A stretch of 64,000 nt of DNA from Cyclobacteriaceae bacterium. GTDB lineage: Bacteria; Bacteroidota; Bacteroidia; Cytophagales; Cyclobacteriaceae. Within the stretch, counting starts at the first letter, position 1. Every line of letters begins with the position of its first letter. Under the pieces are notes generated by a model, which had not been told where the DNA came from, did no database searches, and saw only the letters and a program-made list of their open reading frames with translations. Of the stretch, positions 56,612 to 64,000 are shown one piece after another. The position numbers and the translations under genes are program-made. The stretch lies in the NCBI GenBank assembly GCA_028284125.1, contig JANQSI010000008.1, positions 310,001-374,000 of the forward strand, read 5' to 3'.

Positions 56612-57946
56612 ATGAAAACTTCTATTAACCTATTTGCCATCCTATGCTTTAGTCTAAGCTGGGCGCAATCTCCTTATGAAATTATTGATGCTGTTAGTGC
56701 TGATCGAATTGAACAAGACATTCGAAAACTTGTCTCTTTTGGAACACGTCATACCATGTCCGAGACTGAGTCTGACACCAGGGGAATAGGTGCGGCAAGA
56801 AGATGGATTAGATCAGAGTTTGAAAAAATTTCAGCCGCTTGTGGTGACTGTTTGGAGGTTTCTTATCAGCGAACGTTGGTAAAAGGAAATTCAAAAACAA
56901 GAATCACAAAAGATACCGAAGTTGTCAATGTTTTGGCAATAAAACGAGGAACGAAGTACCCCAATCGTTACGTCATTATGGCGGGAGATATTGATAGTAG
57001 GGTTTCTGATAACTCGAACTACACGGATGATTCTCCTGGAGCCAATGATAATGCTTCAGGGATGGCAGGTGCAATTGAAGCAGCGCGAGTTCTTTCAAAA
57101 TACGATTTTGAAAGTAGCATTTTATTGGTAGGACTTTCCGGTGAGGAACAAGGTCTGTTTGGTGGCCGACACTTAGCAGCCAAGGCGGTGGATGAAGGAT
57201 GGGATATTATTGGCGTTTTGAATAATGATATGATTGGAAACATTGAAGGAGTGGATGGGGTTATTGACAATCGAACATTCAGAATTTTTTCCGAACCAAC
57301 TAACCCAACTGATTCTGCATTTCAAATAAGAATGAGAAGATTCTACGGTGGGGAAGTGGACGGAATATCAAGACAATTAGCTCGATATGTGTATACGATG
57401 ACGAAAACCTACATGCCTGAAATGAATCCAAAAATGATCTATCGCTTGGATAGATTCGGCAGGGGCGGACATCATCGTCCGTTCTGTGACCGTGGATTTG
57501 CTGGAATTCGAATCATGGAAGCACATGAAAACTATAACCGACAACATCAGGATATAAGGGAAGAGAATGGAATCAAGTATGGTGATGTCATTGAAGGAGT
57601 GAACTTTGAATACGCTAAGAAATTAACTGCTGTTAATGCAATTACTTTGGCAGCTCTGGCAGGAGCTCCACCTCAACCTAAAAATGTTAAAATTGGTGGA
57701 GCAGTTCGTCCTTCAACAACGCTGGCGTGGGATGAAGTGGAAGGTGCTGAAGGTTATAAGGTCTATTTTAGAGAAACGACTTCCCCGACCTGGGACAGCT
57801 ATCGCCTGGTTGACAAGGGAACAACTGAGTTTACCTTAGAAGGAATTGTTATTGATAATTATCTTTTTGGTGTGGCTTCTGTTGGAAAGAACGGGATGGA
57901 AAGTGTTGTTGTCTTTCCAAGTGAGTTGATTAGAAGGAGAAGATAA
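56612..57946 (+). CDS. Exported M28 family metallopeptidase with C-terminal fibronectin III-like domain
   Basis: The 444-residue protein has a signal peptide (ending SWAQ). M28 dizinc features are bridging Asp146 in GANDNASG, Glu178/Glu179 in GLSGEEQG, Asp206 in NNDMIGN and a C-terminal His pair in GGHHRPF (287-288). The first His ligand (GHxDS in the family) reads GDIDS, so Asp126 takes the His position and Asp128 follows. Residues about 350-444 look like a fibronectin III fold (TTLAWDEVEGAEGYKVYF). It probably removes N-terminal amino acids from peptides at the surface. Confidence 0.85.
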   Translation: MKTSINLFAILCFSLSWAQSPYEIIDAVSADRIEQDIRKLVSFGTRHTMSETESDTRGIGAARRWIRSEFEKISAACGDCLEVSYQRTLVKGNSKTRITKDTEVVNVLAIKRGTKYPNRYVIMAGDIDSRVSDNSNYTDDSPGANDNASGMAGAIEAARVLSKYDFESSILLVGLSGEEQGLFGGRHLAAKAVDEGWDIIGVLNNDMIGNIEGVDGVIDNRTFRIFSEPTNPTDSAFQIRMRRFYGGEVDGISRQLARYVYTMTKTYMPEMNPKMIYRLDRFGRGGHHRPFCDRGFAGIRIMEAHENYNRQHQDIREENGIKYGDVIEGVNFEYAKKLTAVNAITLAALAGAPPQPKNVKIGGAVRPSTTLAWDEVEGAEGYKVYFRETTSPTWDSYRLVDKGTTEFTLEGIVIDNYLFGVASVGKNGMESVVVFPSELIRRRR

Positions 57947-57960
57947 CCTTCTAATCAACT
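57924..57960. terminator. Strong hairpin at the convergent M28/bcp junction
   Basis: AGTTGATTAGAAGG (57924-57937) pairs perfectly with CCTTCTAATCAACT (57947-57960) around a 9-nt loop that contains the TAA stop of the M28 gene. A 14-bp stem between two converging genes fits a two-way terminator or anti-readthrough barrier, although no immediate U-run follows on either strand. Confidence 0.6.
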
Positions 57961-57969
57961 AATTCAGTT

Positions 57970-58422
57970 TTACTTAAGAATTTGTGCTGTGTGATCTTTG
58001 GTTTTTACCTTTTCGATCACTTCTTCGATTTTGCCATTTTCATCGATCACAAAAGTGGTACGTATTGTCCCCATGTATTTTCTTCCATACATCGACTTTT
58101 CGCCCCACGTTCCGTAAAGTTCATGAACGGATTTGTCGGTGTCTGCAATTAATGAGAACGGTAGCTCATGTTTTGCAATGAACTTTTGATGCGATTTCTC
58201 ATTATCCGGACTCACACCCAACACTGCATATCCTTGTTTGATCAATTGATCATAGTTATCGCGCAGATTGCATGATTCGGCGGTGCAACCAGGAGTATTG
58301 TCTTTTGGATAAAAATACAGCACCACTTTTTTGCCCTTGTAATCAGACAGTTTAATAGGATTTCCATCTTGGTCGATGCTTTCGAATTGAGGTGCATCAT
58401 CACCGGCTTTTAATGTTATCAT
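57970..58422 (-). CDS. bcp: Thioredoxin-dependent thiol peroxidase (Bcp/PrxQ)
   Basis: The 150-residue peroxiredoxin has the peroxidatic Cys46 in DNTPGCTAES and the resolving Cys51 five residues on, the atypical 2-Cys pattern of Bcp. LYFYPKDNTPG and TTFVIDENGKI are typical. It reduces H2O2 and alkyl hydroperoxides with thioredoxin. Its ATG overlaps the M23 gene stop by 4 bp (ATGA). Confidence 0.96.
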   Translation of the reverse strand: MITLKAGDDAPQFESIDQDGNPIKLSDYKGKKVVLYFYPKDNTPGCTAESCNLRDNYDQLIKQGYAVLGVSPDNEKSHQKFIAKHELPFSLIADTDKSVHELYGTWGEKSMYGRKYMGTIRTTFVIDENGKIEEVIEKVKTKDHTAQILK

Positions 58423-60260
58423 ATGATTCGATTGTAAATAGTTTTATTGTTGGCATTATCTATTACCTCAATCCTTAACTCCCCTTTAATCGGAATGTTT
58501 GGATTTTCAGTTACTGGCCAAATGAGTTTCTTTTTAGGTTCGTATCTCATCAAGATAAACTTCCCATTCAACTCTCCGCGATAAGATTTGATTCCTGAAA
58601 GCTCATCTTCAATTCGGAAGGTATTGTGTGCAAAAACCGATCTGACATGTTGAATTTTCGGGGCAATGGTGTCTTCTAAAATGGTGTAAGTGACCAAATC
58701 ACGCGTTTCAAAACTTATTTGATTTTCTGACCAATTACCGCCCATAAAGTTGAAACGTTTCCCAAAAACTGAATAAACATGAGATTTCTCCTCATTGTAT
58801 GGATAGGCAGGATTGAGACTGATTGAAACATTCGTCCGAATCGGATCCAATGGATTTTTGAACTTGAACAATTCCAGATTTCTGACCGAGTCAATTTCTT
58901 TTTCAAATGAAAGGTGAAGGGTGTCAAACAAAGCTCTGCTACCGTATTTCAACTCAAATTCTTGCTGATGATAGGAGATTTTCTGGTTGGAAGGAACAGT
59001 CACAACATATCCGGTCTCGACGGTTTTTCCATCAATAAAAATGTTTCTGGGCAGTCCTTCTCTGATGTCCCATAAGTAGTAGTAATAGTCTCCATCATAG
59101 TAATATGGATTGAGAGCGTTCCATTCATCAACTAATACACCCGCACCATTTTTGGATTTTATGTGGAGCAGGTTTCCCAAGATCTCGTAAGACCTGAATC
59201 TAACTTTTGGAGGGTAAACGATCTTATCTTCGTTGATCTTTACTTCTGATATGGATAGGTTTCTGTAACTATCTTCCGTGAAAATGGAGATCTTTTTCTG
59301 ATCCTGAAAATTGATTCCTTTGTTTGTTACTGAATAAATATCGTGTTCATTTCCATCATCAAGGTATAGCTTGTTAAACCTTCTGCTTCCTTTTTTAGCC
59401 GCCTGGTAATTGTAATGCTGAAGGACATTTCTCTGCTTGGAAAATCGCAGGAAAATTTTGTTTTCATAAAAAACGGTATCTTTATCCACCAACATCACTG
59501 TCTTTACAATTCCATTTTTGTTGGGAATTCCATCCATTGCATCGTAGGAGTAGATTTCAATACCTATTCTTCCTTCCAATTGGATCGGAACATTCGTCCG
59601 ATAGGCGTTATTAACCTTGATCAAGTCAAACTCGTAACGCCCAAATAATTGATTTACTCTTGCGTCACCATCTAAACAAGTGAACGCTATTTTTCTGACT
59701 TGAGGAGGTATACGATCGGTAATTTCCTTGAACCCAAATTGAAGCACGTCCATGGGTTTCTGGTTTTTATCCCTGATCTCGAAATGTAAGTGTGGACCGC
59801 TAGAAGATCCTGTATTACCAGAGTACGCAATGATGTCGCCCTGTTTAAAGTAGAAGACATCTTTTTTTGGAAACGATTCTACATCGTATGATTCTTCCTC
59901 GTATTGTTTTGCTCTGGCATACTTTTCTAATCCTTCTTGAAACTTATCCAGATGTGCATATACAGAGAATGTGCCATTCGGGTGAGCCATATATAGCGAT
60001 TTCCCATAACCTCCAGTGGAAATCTTTAAGCGGAAGATATAACCATCTGCAGTGGCATAGATGGGGAGCCCAATTTGACCTCCGGTTTTTACGTCAATTC
60101 CGGTATGAAAATGGGATGAACGAATTTCTCCAACAGTACCGGCTAGATAATTCTGTTTGCCAGGGTTGATTGGGAAAATGTAATAGCCGGCATATTCACT
60201 TAGCTGAGCACTGAGCGAATGCCAAAGAGAGAAGGTTGCTAACAGTAAAAGTATTCTCAC
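58419..60260 (-). CDS. Exported M23 family peptidase with long C-terminal beta-rich region
   Basis: The 613-residue protein has a signal peptide ending LSAQ. The M23 domain at about 40-165 holds zinc ligands His52 and Asp56 (HTGIDVKT) and His159 in GPHLHFE, with His157 and His103 (YAHL) as catalytic residues. ADGYIFRLKISTGGYGKSLY is typical. It would cleave peptide cross-links in peptidoglycan. The remaining about 440 residues are beta-rich and not recognised; they may target or regulate the enzyme. The gene overlaps bcp by 4 bp and the FAH gene by 1 bp. Confidence 0.9.
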   Translation of the reverse strand: MRILLLLATFSLWHSLSAQLSEYAGYYIFPINPGKQNYLAGTVGEIRSSHFHTGIDVKTGGQIGLPIYATADGYIFRLKISTGGYGKSLYMAHPNGTFSVYAHLDKFQEGLEKYARAKQYEEESYDVESFPKKDVFYFKQGDIIAYSGNTGSSSGPHLHFEIRDKNQKPMDVLQFGFKEITDRIPPQVRKIAFTCLDGDARVNQLFGRYEFDLIKVNNAYRTNVPIQLEGRIGIEIYSYDAMDGIPNKNGIVKTVMLVDKDTVFYENKIFLRFSKQRNVLQHYNYQAAKKGSRRFNKLYLDDGNEHDIYSVTNKGINFQDQKKISIFTEDSYRNLSISEVKINEDKIVYPPKVRFRSYEILGNLLHIKSKNGAGVLVDEWNALNPYYYDGDYYYYLWDIREGLPRNIFIDGKTVETGYVVTVPSNQKISYHQQEFELKYGSRALFDTLHLSFEKEIDSVRNLELFKFKNPLDPIRTNVSISLNPAYPYNEEKSHVYSVFGKRFNFMGGNWSENQISFETRDLVTYTILEDTIAPKIQHVRSVFAHNTFRIEDELSGIKSYRGELNGKFILMRYEPKKKLIWPVTENPNIPIKGELRIEVIDNANNKTIYNRII

Positions 60261-60868
60261 TACTTCACTTCGAAATCCAACATTTTTTTGTCTTCCAAAT
60301 ACCCCACAAGCCGATCTCCAATCTTTACCTGACCCACACCTTTGGGGGTTCCGGTAAAAATAATATCTCCAATCTTAAGTAATAAAAACTTAGAAACGTA
60401 AGAAATAATTTCATCAACGGTCCAAAGCATCAATGAAGTGTTCCCTGACTGGACGACTTCTCCATTTTTCTCCAATTTGAAATTGATATTCTTTATGTCA
60501 TGACCTTCTTTGGAAATAAAATTGGAAATAGGGGCAGAGCCATTGAATGCCTTGGCAATTTCCCATGGACGACCTTTTTCCTTAGCCTTTTCTTGTAAAT
60601 CTCTTGCGGTAAAATCGACACCTAATCCAATTTCATCATAGTAGTCAGAGGCAAATTCTTTGTTGATTGACTTTCCTTCCTTCTTTATTTTGACGAGCAG
60701 CTCTATCTCATGATGAATGTCATTGGAAAAGTCCGGATGAAAAAATGGATCGTTGTTTTTGAGAAGGGCCGTATCAGGCTTTAGGAAAATGATTGGTTCG
60801 TCAGGTCTTTCATTGCCTAACTCCTCAATATGATCGGCGTAGTTTCTCCCTATGCAAATTATTTTCAT
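60260..60868 (-). CDS. Fumarylacetoacetate hydrolase family protein
   Basis: The 202-residue enzyme has the FAH core with metal ligands Glu54 and Glu56 in HHEIELL and Asp85 in GLGVDFTARD, plus KAFNGSAPISNF, TSLMLWTVDEIISYVS and ILFTGTPKGVG-type FTGTPKGVG. The short single-domain form resembles YcgM/FAHD1-like acylpyruvate hydrolase or oxaloacetate decarboxylase. The N-terminus MKIICIGRNYADHIEELGNE is complete. It sits in a tight cluster with the M23 and mtaB genes, which are unrelated in function. Confidence 0.92.
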   Translation of the reverse strand: MKIICIGRNYADHIEELGNERPDEPIIFLKPDTALLKNNDPFFHPDFSNDIHHEIELLVKIKKEGKSINKEFASDYYDEIGLGVDFTARDLQEKAKEKGRPWEIAKAFNGSAPISNFISKEGHDIKNINFKLEKNGEVVQSGNTSLMLWTVDEIISYVSKFLLLKIGDIIFTGTPKGVGQVKIGDRLVGYLEDKKMLDFEVK

Positions 60869-60893
60869 TTAAATGGCTATTTAGCCAACAAAA

Positions 60894-62210
60894 CTAGCCG
60901 CTGATAGCCACAGCCTCAAATTCAGGTTCGTCAATTTCAACATGTCCATTCGCATCAATTGATTTTAAGCAAACCTCTTTTGTTTCATTGATCAGAAGCG
61001 GATCATATTTGGCTGTCACTCGGATATAGTTTTCAGTGAAGCCATGCATCATTCCATTTTCCACATCATCTTCAAATAGCACCGTGAAATTTCGATTTAG
61101 ATGTTGCTCGTAAAAAAATCTACGTTTCTTTTCAGACAAAGATCTTAACATTTTTGATCGATCATTTCGATCTTTTAGTAGCACCGGATTATCCATCGAA
61201 ATGGCTTTAGTATTCGGACGTTCAGAATAAGTGAACACGTGGAGGTAGGAAACATCAAGTTCATTCAAGAAATTATAGGTCTGCAAAAAATCATTCTCAT
61301 CTTCTCCTGGAAAGCCAGTGATAACATCAACGCCAATGCAGCAATGCGGCATGACTTTCTTTATTTTCTCTACTCTTTGTTTGTATAAATCGCTAAGATA
61401 ACGGCGATTCATACCCTGGAGAATATTGTCGCTTCCGGATTGTAGTGGAATATGGAAATGCGGCACAAATTTTTCCGAGGAAGCTACAAATTCGATGATC
61501 TCATTGCTCAACAGGTTTGGCTCAATGGAAGAAATTCTGAAACGATTGATTCCTGGGACCTTGTCCAGGGCTTTGATCAAATCAATGAATTTTTCTTTTC
61601 GTTTTCCGTCCTGAATTCCAAAATCCCCAATGTTCACTCCTGTCAAAACAATTTCTTTTACTCCGGTTTTACCCAATTCCATTGCCTGATTCACAATGTT
61701 GGCAATGGTGTCGCTTCTGCTTTTTCCTCGAGCCAACGGTATCGTGCAAAAAGCGCAACCGTAATTGCAACCGTCTTGAACTTTTAGAAAAGTACGGGTT
61801 CTGTCAGCGATGGAATAAGAGGCATTGTAGGTTGTAGCTTCCTTTATTTCTGAGGCATAAACCCCATCTTTAGTGAAATCATCTAGATAATCAAATAGCT
61901 GAAATTTTTCTGCTGCACCTAAAACAGCATTTACTCCAGGGATCTCGGAGATTTCTTTCGGCTTTAATTGAGCATAGCAACCGATGATCGTTACAAAACT
62001 TTCTGGAGAGATCTTCTTAGCTTCTTTCACAATTTTGCGACACTTTTTGTCGGCATTTTCTGTGACAGAACAGGTGTTGATAATGAAGATATCAGGCTCA
62101 TTTGAAAAGTCAACTTTTTCATAGCCTCTATCTTCAAACATCCTTGAGATGGACGAAGTTTCGGAGTAATTGAGTTTACACCCAAGCGTATAAAAAGCTA
62201 CTTTTTTCAT
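60894..62210 (-). CDS. mtaB: tRNA t6A37 methylthiotransferase MtaB
   Basis: The 438-residue radical-SAM enzyme has Cys11, Cys47 and Cys78 for the auxiliary [4Fe-4S] cluster and Cys148, Cys152 and Cys155 in GCNYGCAFC for the SAM cluster. CKLNYSET, TGVNIGDFG, RISSIEPNLL, HIPLQSGSDNIL, VDVITGFPGED and a C-terminal TRAM-like region match MtaB rather than MiaB or RimO. It converts t6A37 to ms2t6A37 in tRNAs decoding ANN codons. The gene lies 32 bp after the helicase gene, with its own -7 box. Confidence 0.95.
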   Translation of the reverse strand: MKKVAFYTLGCKLNYSETSSISRMFEDRGYEKVDFSNEPDIFIINTCSVTENADKKCRKIVKEAKKISPESFVTIIGCYAQLKPKEISEIPGVNAVLGAAEKFQLFDYLDDFTKDGVYASEIKEATTYNASYSIADRTRTFLKVQDGCNYGCAFCTIPLARGKSRSDTIANIVNQAMELGKTGVKEIVLTGVNIGDFGIQDGKRKEKFIDLIKALDKVPGINRFRISSIEPNLLSNEIIEFVASSEKFVPHFHIPLQSGSDNILQGMNRRYLSDLYKQRVEKIKKVMPHCCIGVDVITGFPGEDENDFLQTYNFLNELDVSYLHVFTYSERPNTKAISMDNPVLLKDRNDRSKMLRSLSEKKRRFFYEQHLNRNFTVLFEDDVENGMMHGFTENYIRVTAKYDPLLINETKEVCLKSIDANGHVEIDEPEFEAVAISG

Positions 62211-62218
62211 TGCGGGTG

Positions 62219-62226
62219 CAAAATTA
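62219..62226 (-). promoter_or_regulatory. -7 box for mtaB (TAATTTTG)
   Basis: TAATTTTG on the minus strand matches TAnnTTTG and is 8 nt from the ATG at 62210. The predicted transcript would have almost no leader, so mtaB could be translated from a leaderless or near-leaderless mRNA. Confidence 0.5.
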
Positions 62227-62242
62227 GGGATTGCTTGCGTAC

Positions 62243-63370
62243 TTACCGAGTGATTGGATAGTCGACTGTATCTACTTTTCGCTCAATCAGCTTTTCGATC
62301 CGCTTCATTTTGTAGTTATCGTCTTTGCTGATCAGCGTAATGGCAACTCCGCTGGTTTTAGCACGAGCAGTTCTTCCGATGCGGTGTACATAATCTGCAG
62401 CATCGTTGGGAACGTCAAAGTTGATCACTAGGTTGATGTCCTTGATGTCAATTCCTCTGCTGAGTACATCTGTTGCGACAAGAATTCTCAGTTTTTTGGC
62501 CCTAAACTTTAATAGGATTGCTTCACGTTCTTCTTGCTCCAACATCGAAGAAATGCCTTTAGCATCAAGTCCAGCTTTTTTTAAGCCTTTGACAATATCT
62601 GAAACCTTTTTCTTAGTTGAAGTGAAGACCAAAATACTTTCGAAATTGGTGTACCTACTAATGAGTTTGCTGATCAATTCAATTTTGAATGGTTCTTGTA
62701 CCCGATAGGCTTCTTGACTGATATTTTCAGATGGTTTTGCAATCTCCAAAGTGATCCTGGTTGGGTCTTTGAGAATGCTCTTGGCAAGTTTTTGAATCTT
62801 TGGCGCCATAGTGGCGCTGAACATGGAGGTTTGACTTAGGTTGGGTAAAAACGTAATGATCTTCTTGATGTCATCATAGAAGTTCATGTCCAACATCCGG
62901 TCCGCTTCGTCTAGAATCAAATGTGAAACTTCGTCAAACTTGACATAGCCTAGATTGAGGTGAGATATGAGTTTTCCGGGAGTAGCTACAACAATATTGC
63001 TTCCTTGAGTAAGTGCTTTTTTCTGTTGTGCGAAATCTTGTCCATCACCACCTCCATAAATCGCAATTGAATGAACAGGAAGGAAATAGGAGAAACCTTC
63101 AATTTGTTGATCAATTTGAATTGCCAACTCACGAGTCGGAACGACTATTAAGACCTTTACTTCTTCACTTGGATTATTTGCCAGGTAATTCAGAATCGGT
63201 ATTACGAAAGCTGCTGTCTTTCCCGTGCCTGTCTGGGCACACGCGATTAAGTCTTTACCATTCAAAATAGCTGGAATGGCTTGCTCTTGGATGGGAGTCG
63301 CTTCGGTGAAACCCATGTGAGAAATAGCCTCCGAAAGCTCAGTATTCAAATTGAATTCATCAAAATTCAT
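62243..63370 (-). CDS. DEAD-box ATP-dependent RNA helicase
   Basis: ATG at 63370 gives MNFDEFNLNTEL and 375 residues; the extra in-frame TTG is unlikely. Motifs in order: Q motif (GFTEATPIQEQAIP), Walker A AQTGTGKT (45-52), PTRELA, TPGKL, DEAD (ILDEADRMLD), SAT (MFSATMAP), ILVFTSTKK, ATDVLSRGIDIKDI and HRIGRTARA. The short C-terminal tail lacks a basic extension or RRM. It probably acts in ribosome assembly or mRNA turnover. Confidence 0.95.
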   Translation of the reverse strand: MNFDEFNLNTELSEAISHMGFTEATPIQEQAIPAILNGKDLIACAQTGTGKTAAFVIPILNYLANNPSEEVKVLIVVPTRELAIQIDQQIEGFSYFLPVHSIAIYGGGDGQDFAQQKKALTQGSNIVVATPGKLISHLNLGYVKFDEVSHLILDEADRMLDMNFYDDIKKIITFLPNLSQTSMFSATMAPKIQKLAKSILKDPTRITLEIAKPSENISQEAYRVQEPFKIELISKLISRYTNFESILVFTSTKKKVSDIVKGLKKAGLDAKGISSMLEQEEREAILLKFRAKKLRILVATDVLSRGIDIKDINLVINFDVPNDAADYVHRIGRTARAKTSGVAITLISKDDNYKMKRIEKLIERKVDTVDYPITR

Positions 63371-63416
63371 CGGCGGCAAATATGGCGAATGAACAATTGA
63401 TTATGGCATGAAACGA

Positions 63417-63448
63417 AAAAATCTCTTGTGTGCGCACAAGAGATTTTT
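63417..63448 (-). terminator. Strong two-way terminator between the membrane protein and helicase genes
   Basis: A 14-bp perfect stem (AAAATCTCTTGTG-type arm at 63417-63430, complement at 63435-63448) surrounds a TGCG loop and is flanked by A-runs on the left and T-runs on the right. On the minus strand it ends transcripts of the membrane protein gene at 63471. Confidence 0.88.
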
Positions 63449-63470
63449 ACTTAATGAATTTTCGAAACAC

Positions 63471-63902
63471 CTAGCTTAACCAGCCATTTGAAACTCCTTT
63501 CTTCGCTACATATACCAAACCGATTCCAAACAATATAACCATGATAGGCATGATGATACCCCCATATGAATCAGTCGAGCCTCTCATGAAGAATGCAAAG
63601 CTCATTTGGGCTAAAATTCCAACTAGTGAAATGACTAGAATAATGTGAGCCAATTTTTTTCTCATCAGAAGTAGCACACTTCCAATAGTTCCAGCAAAGA
63701 CAGCTATTGCAAAAGCAGCTGTCACCCAAGCCGGGTAATCGATGCTGTACATGGCTTGTTCAGCCTCTGGTAATGTGGCTAATTTCTCAGGAGTCATGTA
63801 AGCCTGATCGAGATAAGCTTTTATACCCATACCATTCCAGACAACGGCGATTGCACTAACAATCCAGAACCAAACAGGGGGTTTTACAGTGTCACTTGTC
63901 AT
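63471..63902 (-). CDS. Four-TM membrane protein of unknown function
   Basis: The 143-residue protein has TM helices at about 10-30, 60-80, 85-105 and 112-135. A short loop after the first helix contains YLDQAYMTPEKLATLPEAEQ. No signal peptide, catalytic motif or known domain was recognised. It stands alone, with its own upstream region to the right edge and a strong terminator to the left. It looks like a conserved small membrane protein of the phylum. Confidence 0.65.
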   Translation of the reverse strand: MTSDTVKPPVWFWIVSAIAVVWNGMGIKAYLDQAYMTPEKLATLPEAEQAMYSIDYPAWVTAAFAIAVFAGTIGSVLLLMRKKLAHIILVISLVGILAQMSFAFFMRGSTDSYGGIIMPIMVILFGIGLVYVAKKGVSNGWLS

Positions 63903-64000
63903 AATGTTAGGTTGTTGATTTCTAAACTAAGATACTTAATTCACACGTATAAGCTATTTAATTGTCCATTCCACTTTAGATGAAAAAACATTCTTTTTAT

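Overview
The window looks like a chromosomal segment of a free-living, probably marine, member of the Bacteroidota, most likely Cytophagales. Evidence: a SusC/SusD pair with a CarboxypepD_reg-like N-domain on SusC, a type IX secretion (T9SS) type A tail on a subtilase, a Y_Y_Y beta-propeller sensor ending in a LuxR-type helix-turn-helix, many lipoproteins, TAnnTTTG -7 promoter boxes, and few Shine-Dalgarno-like sites. No rRNA, tRNA, CRISPR array, prophage, transposase or plasmid gene was seen. Genes are packed tightly, with many 1-19 bp overlaps. || Layout. 1-6651 (minus) is the end of a polysaccharide-utilisation locus: a cut glycan-binding-type lipoprotein, a clan GH-A glycosidase apparently fused to an outer-membrane beta-barrel, and its membrane-spanning sensor/regulator. 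6978-9209 (plus) holds a small acidic exported protein, a ROK glucokinase and ATP-type 6-phosphofructokinase, which would feed released sugar into glycolysis. 9348-14037 encodes a T9SS-secreted subtilase and an M20 peptidase. 14050-16094 holds a TolB-like propeller lipoprotein and two small membrane proteins. 16096-21087 (minus) is a four-gene run: LytTR membrane regulator, LanC-like lipoprotein without the zinc ligands, M20 dipeptidase-like protein with an altered metal ligand, and GH113 mannanase-like lipoprotein. A divergent Vps62-like/beta-gamma-crystallin secreted protein faces it. This is the strongest candidate for an undescribed system. 22949-27924 (minus) holds a TPR histidine kinase, RlpA, a repeat-invaded small gene, an acyl-CoA thioesterase and Pcm. 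|| 27956-51578 is mainly housekeeping: riboflavin synthase, a LytTR response regulator, HemF, a TamA-like assembly protein, TrmH-type methyltransferase, phosphoglucose isomerase, Ca2+/Na+ antiporter, phosphosugar mutase, TrpS, a DUF1573 protein, M1 peptidase, GyrB, a CoA-binding protein, a MORN-repeat protein, glutaryl-CoA dehydrogenase, purine nucleoside phosphorylase, a class III aminotransferase and a split transketolase. 51778-57946 is a SusC/SusD pair followed, after a clear terminator, by an M28 peptidase. 57970-63902 (minus) is a Bcp/M23/FAH/MtaB/DEAD-box cluster ended by a membrane protein gene. || Together the genes describe a heterotroph that degrades glycans and proteins at its surface (GH-barrel, GH113, subtilase, M1, M20, M28, SusCD) and feeds sugars through Glk, Pgi, Pfk and phosphosugar mutase. 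Start codons were chosen by signal peptide, conserved N-terminus and -7 box; several are TTG or GTG. All family calls come from reading motifs; no database search was run.
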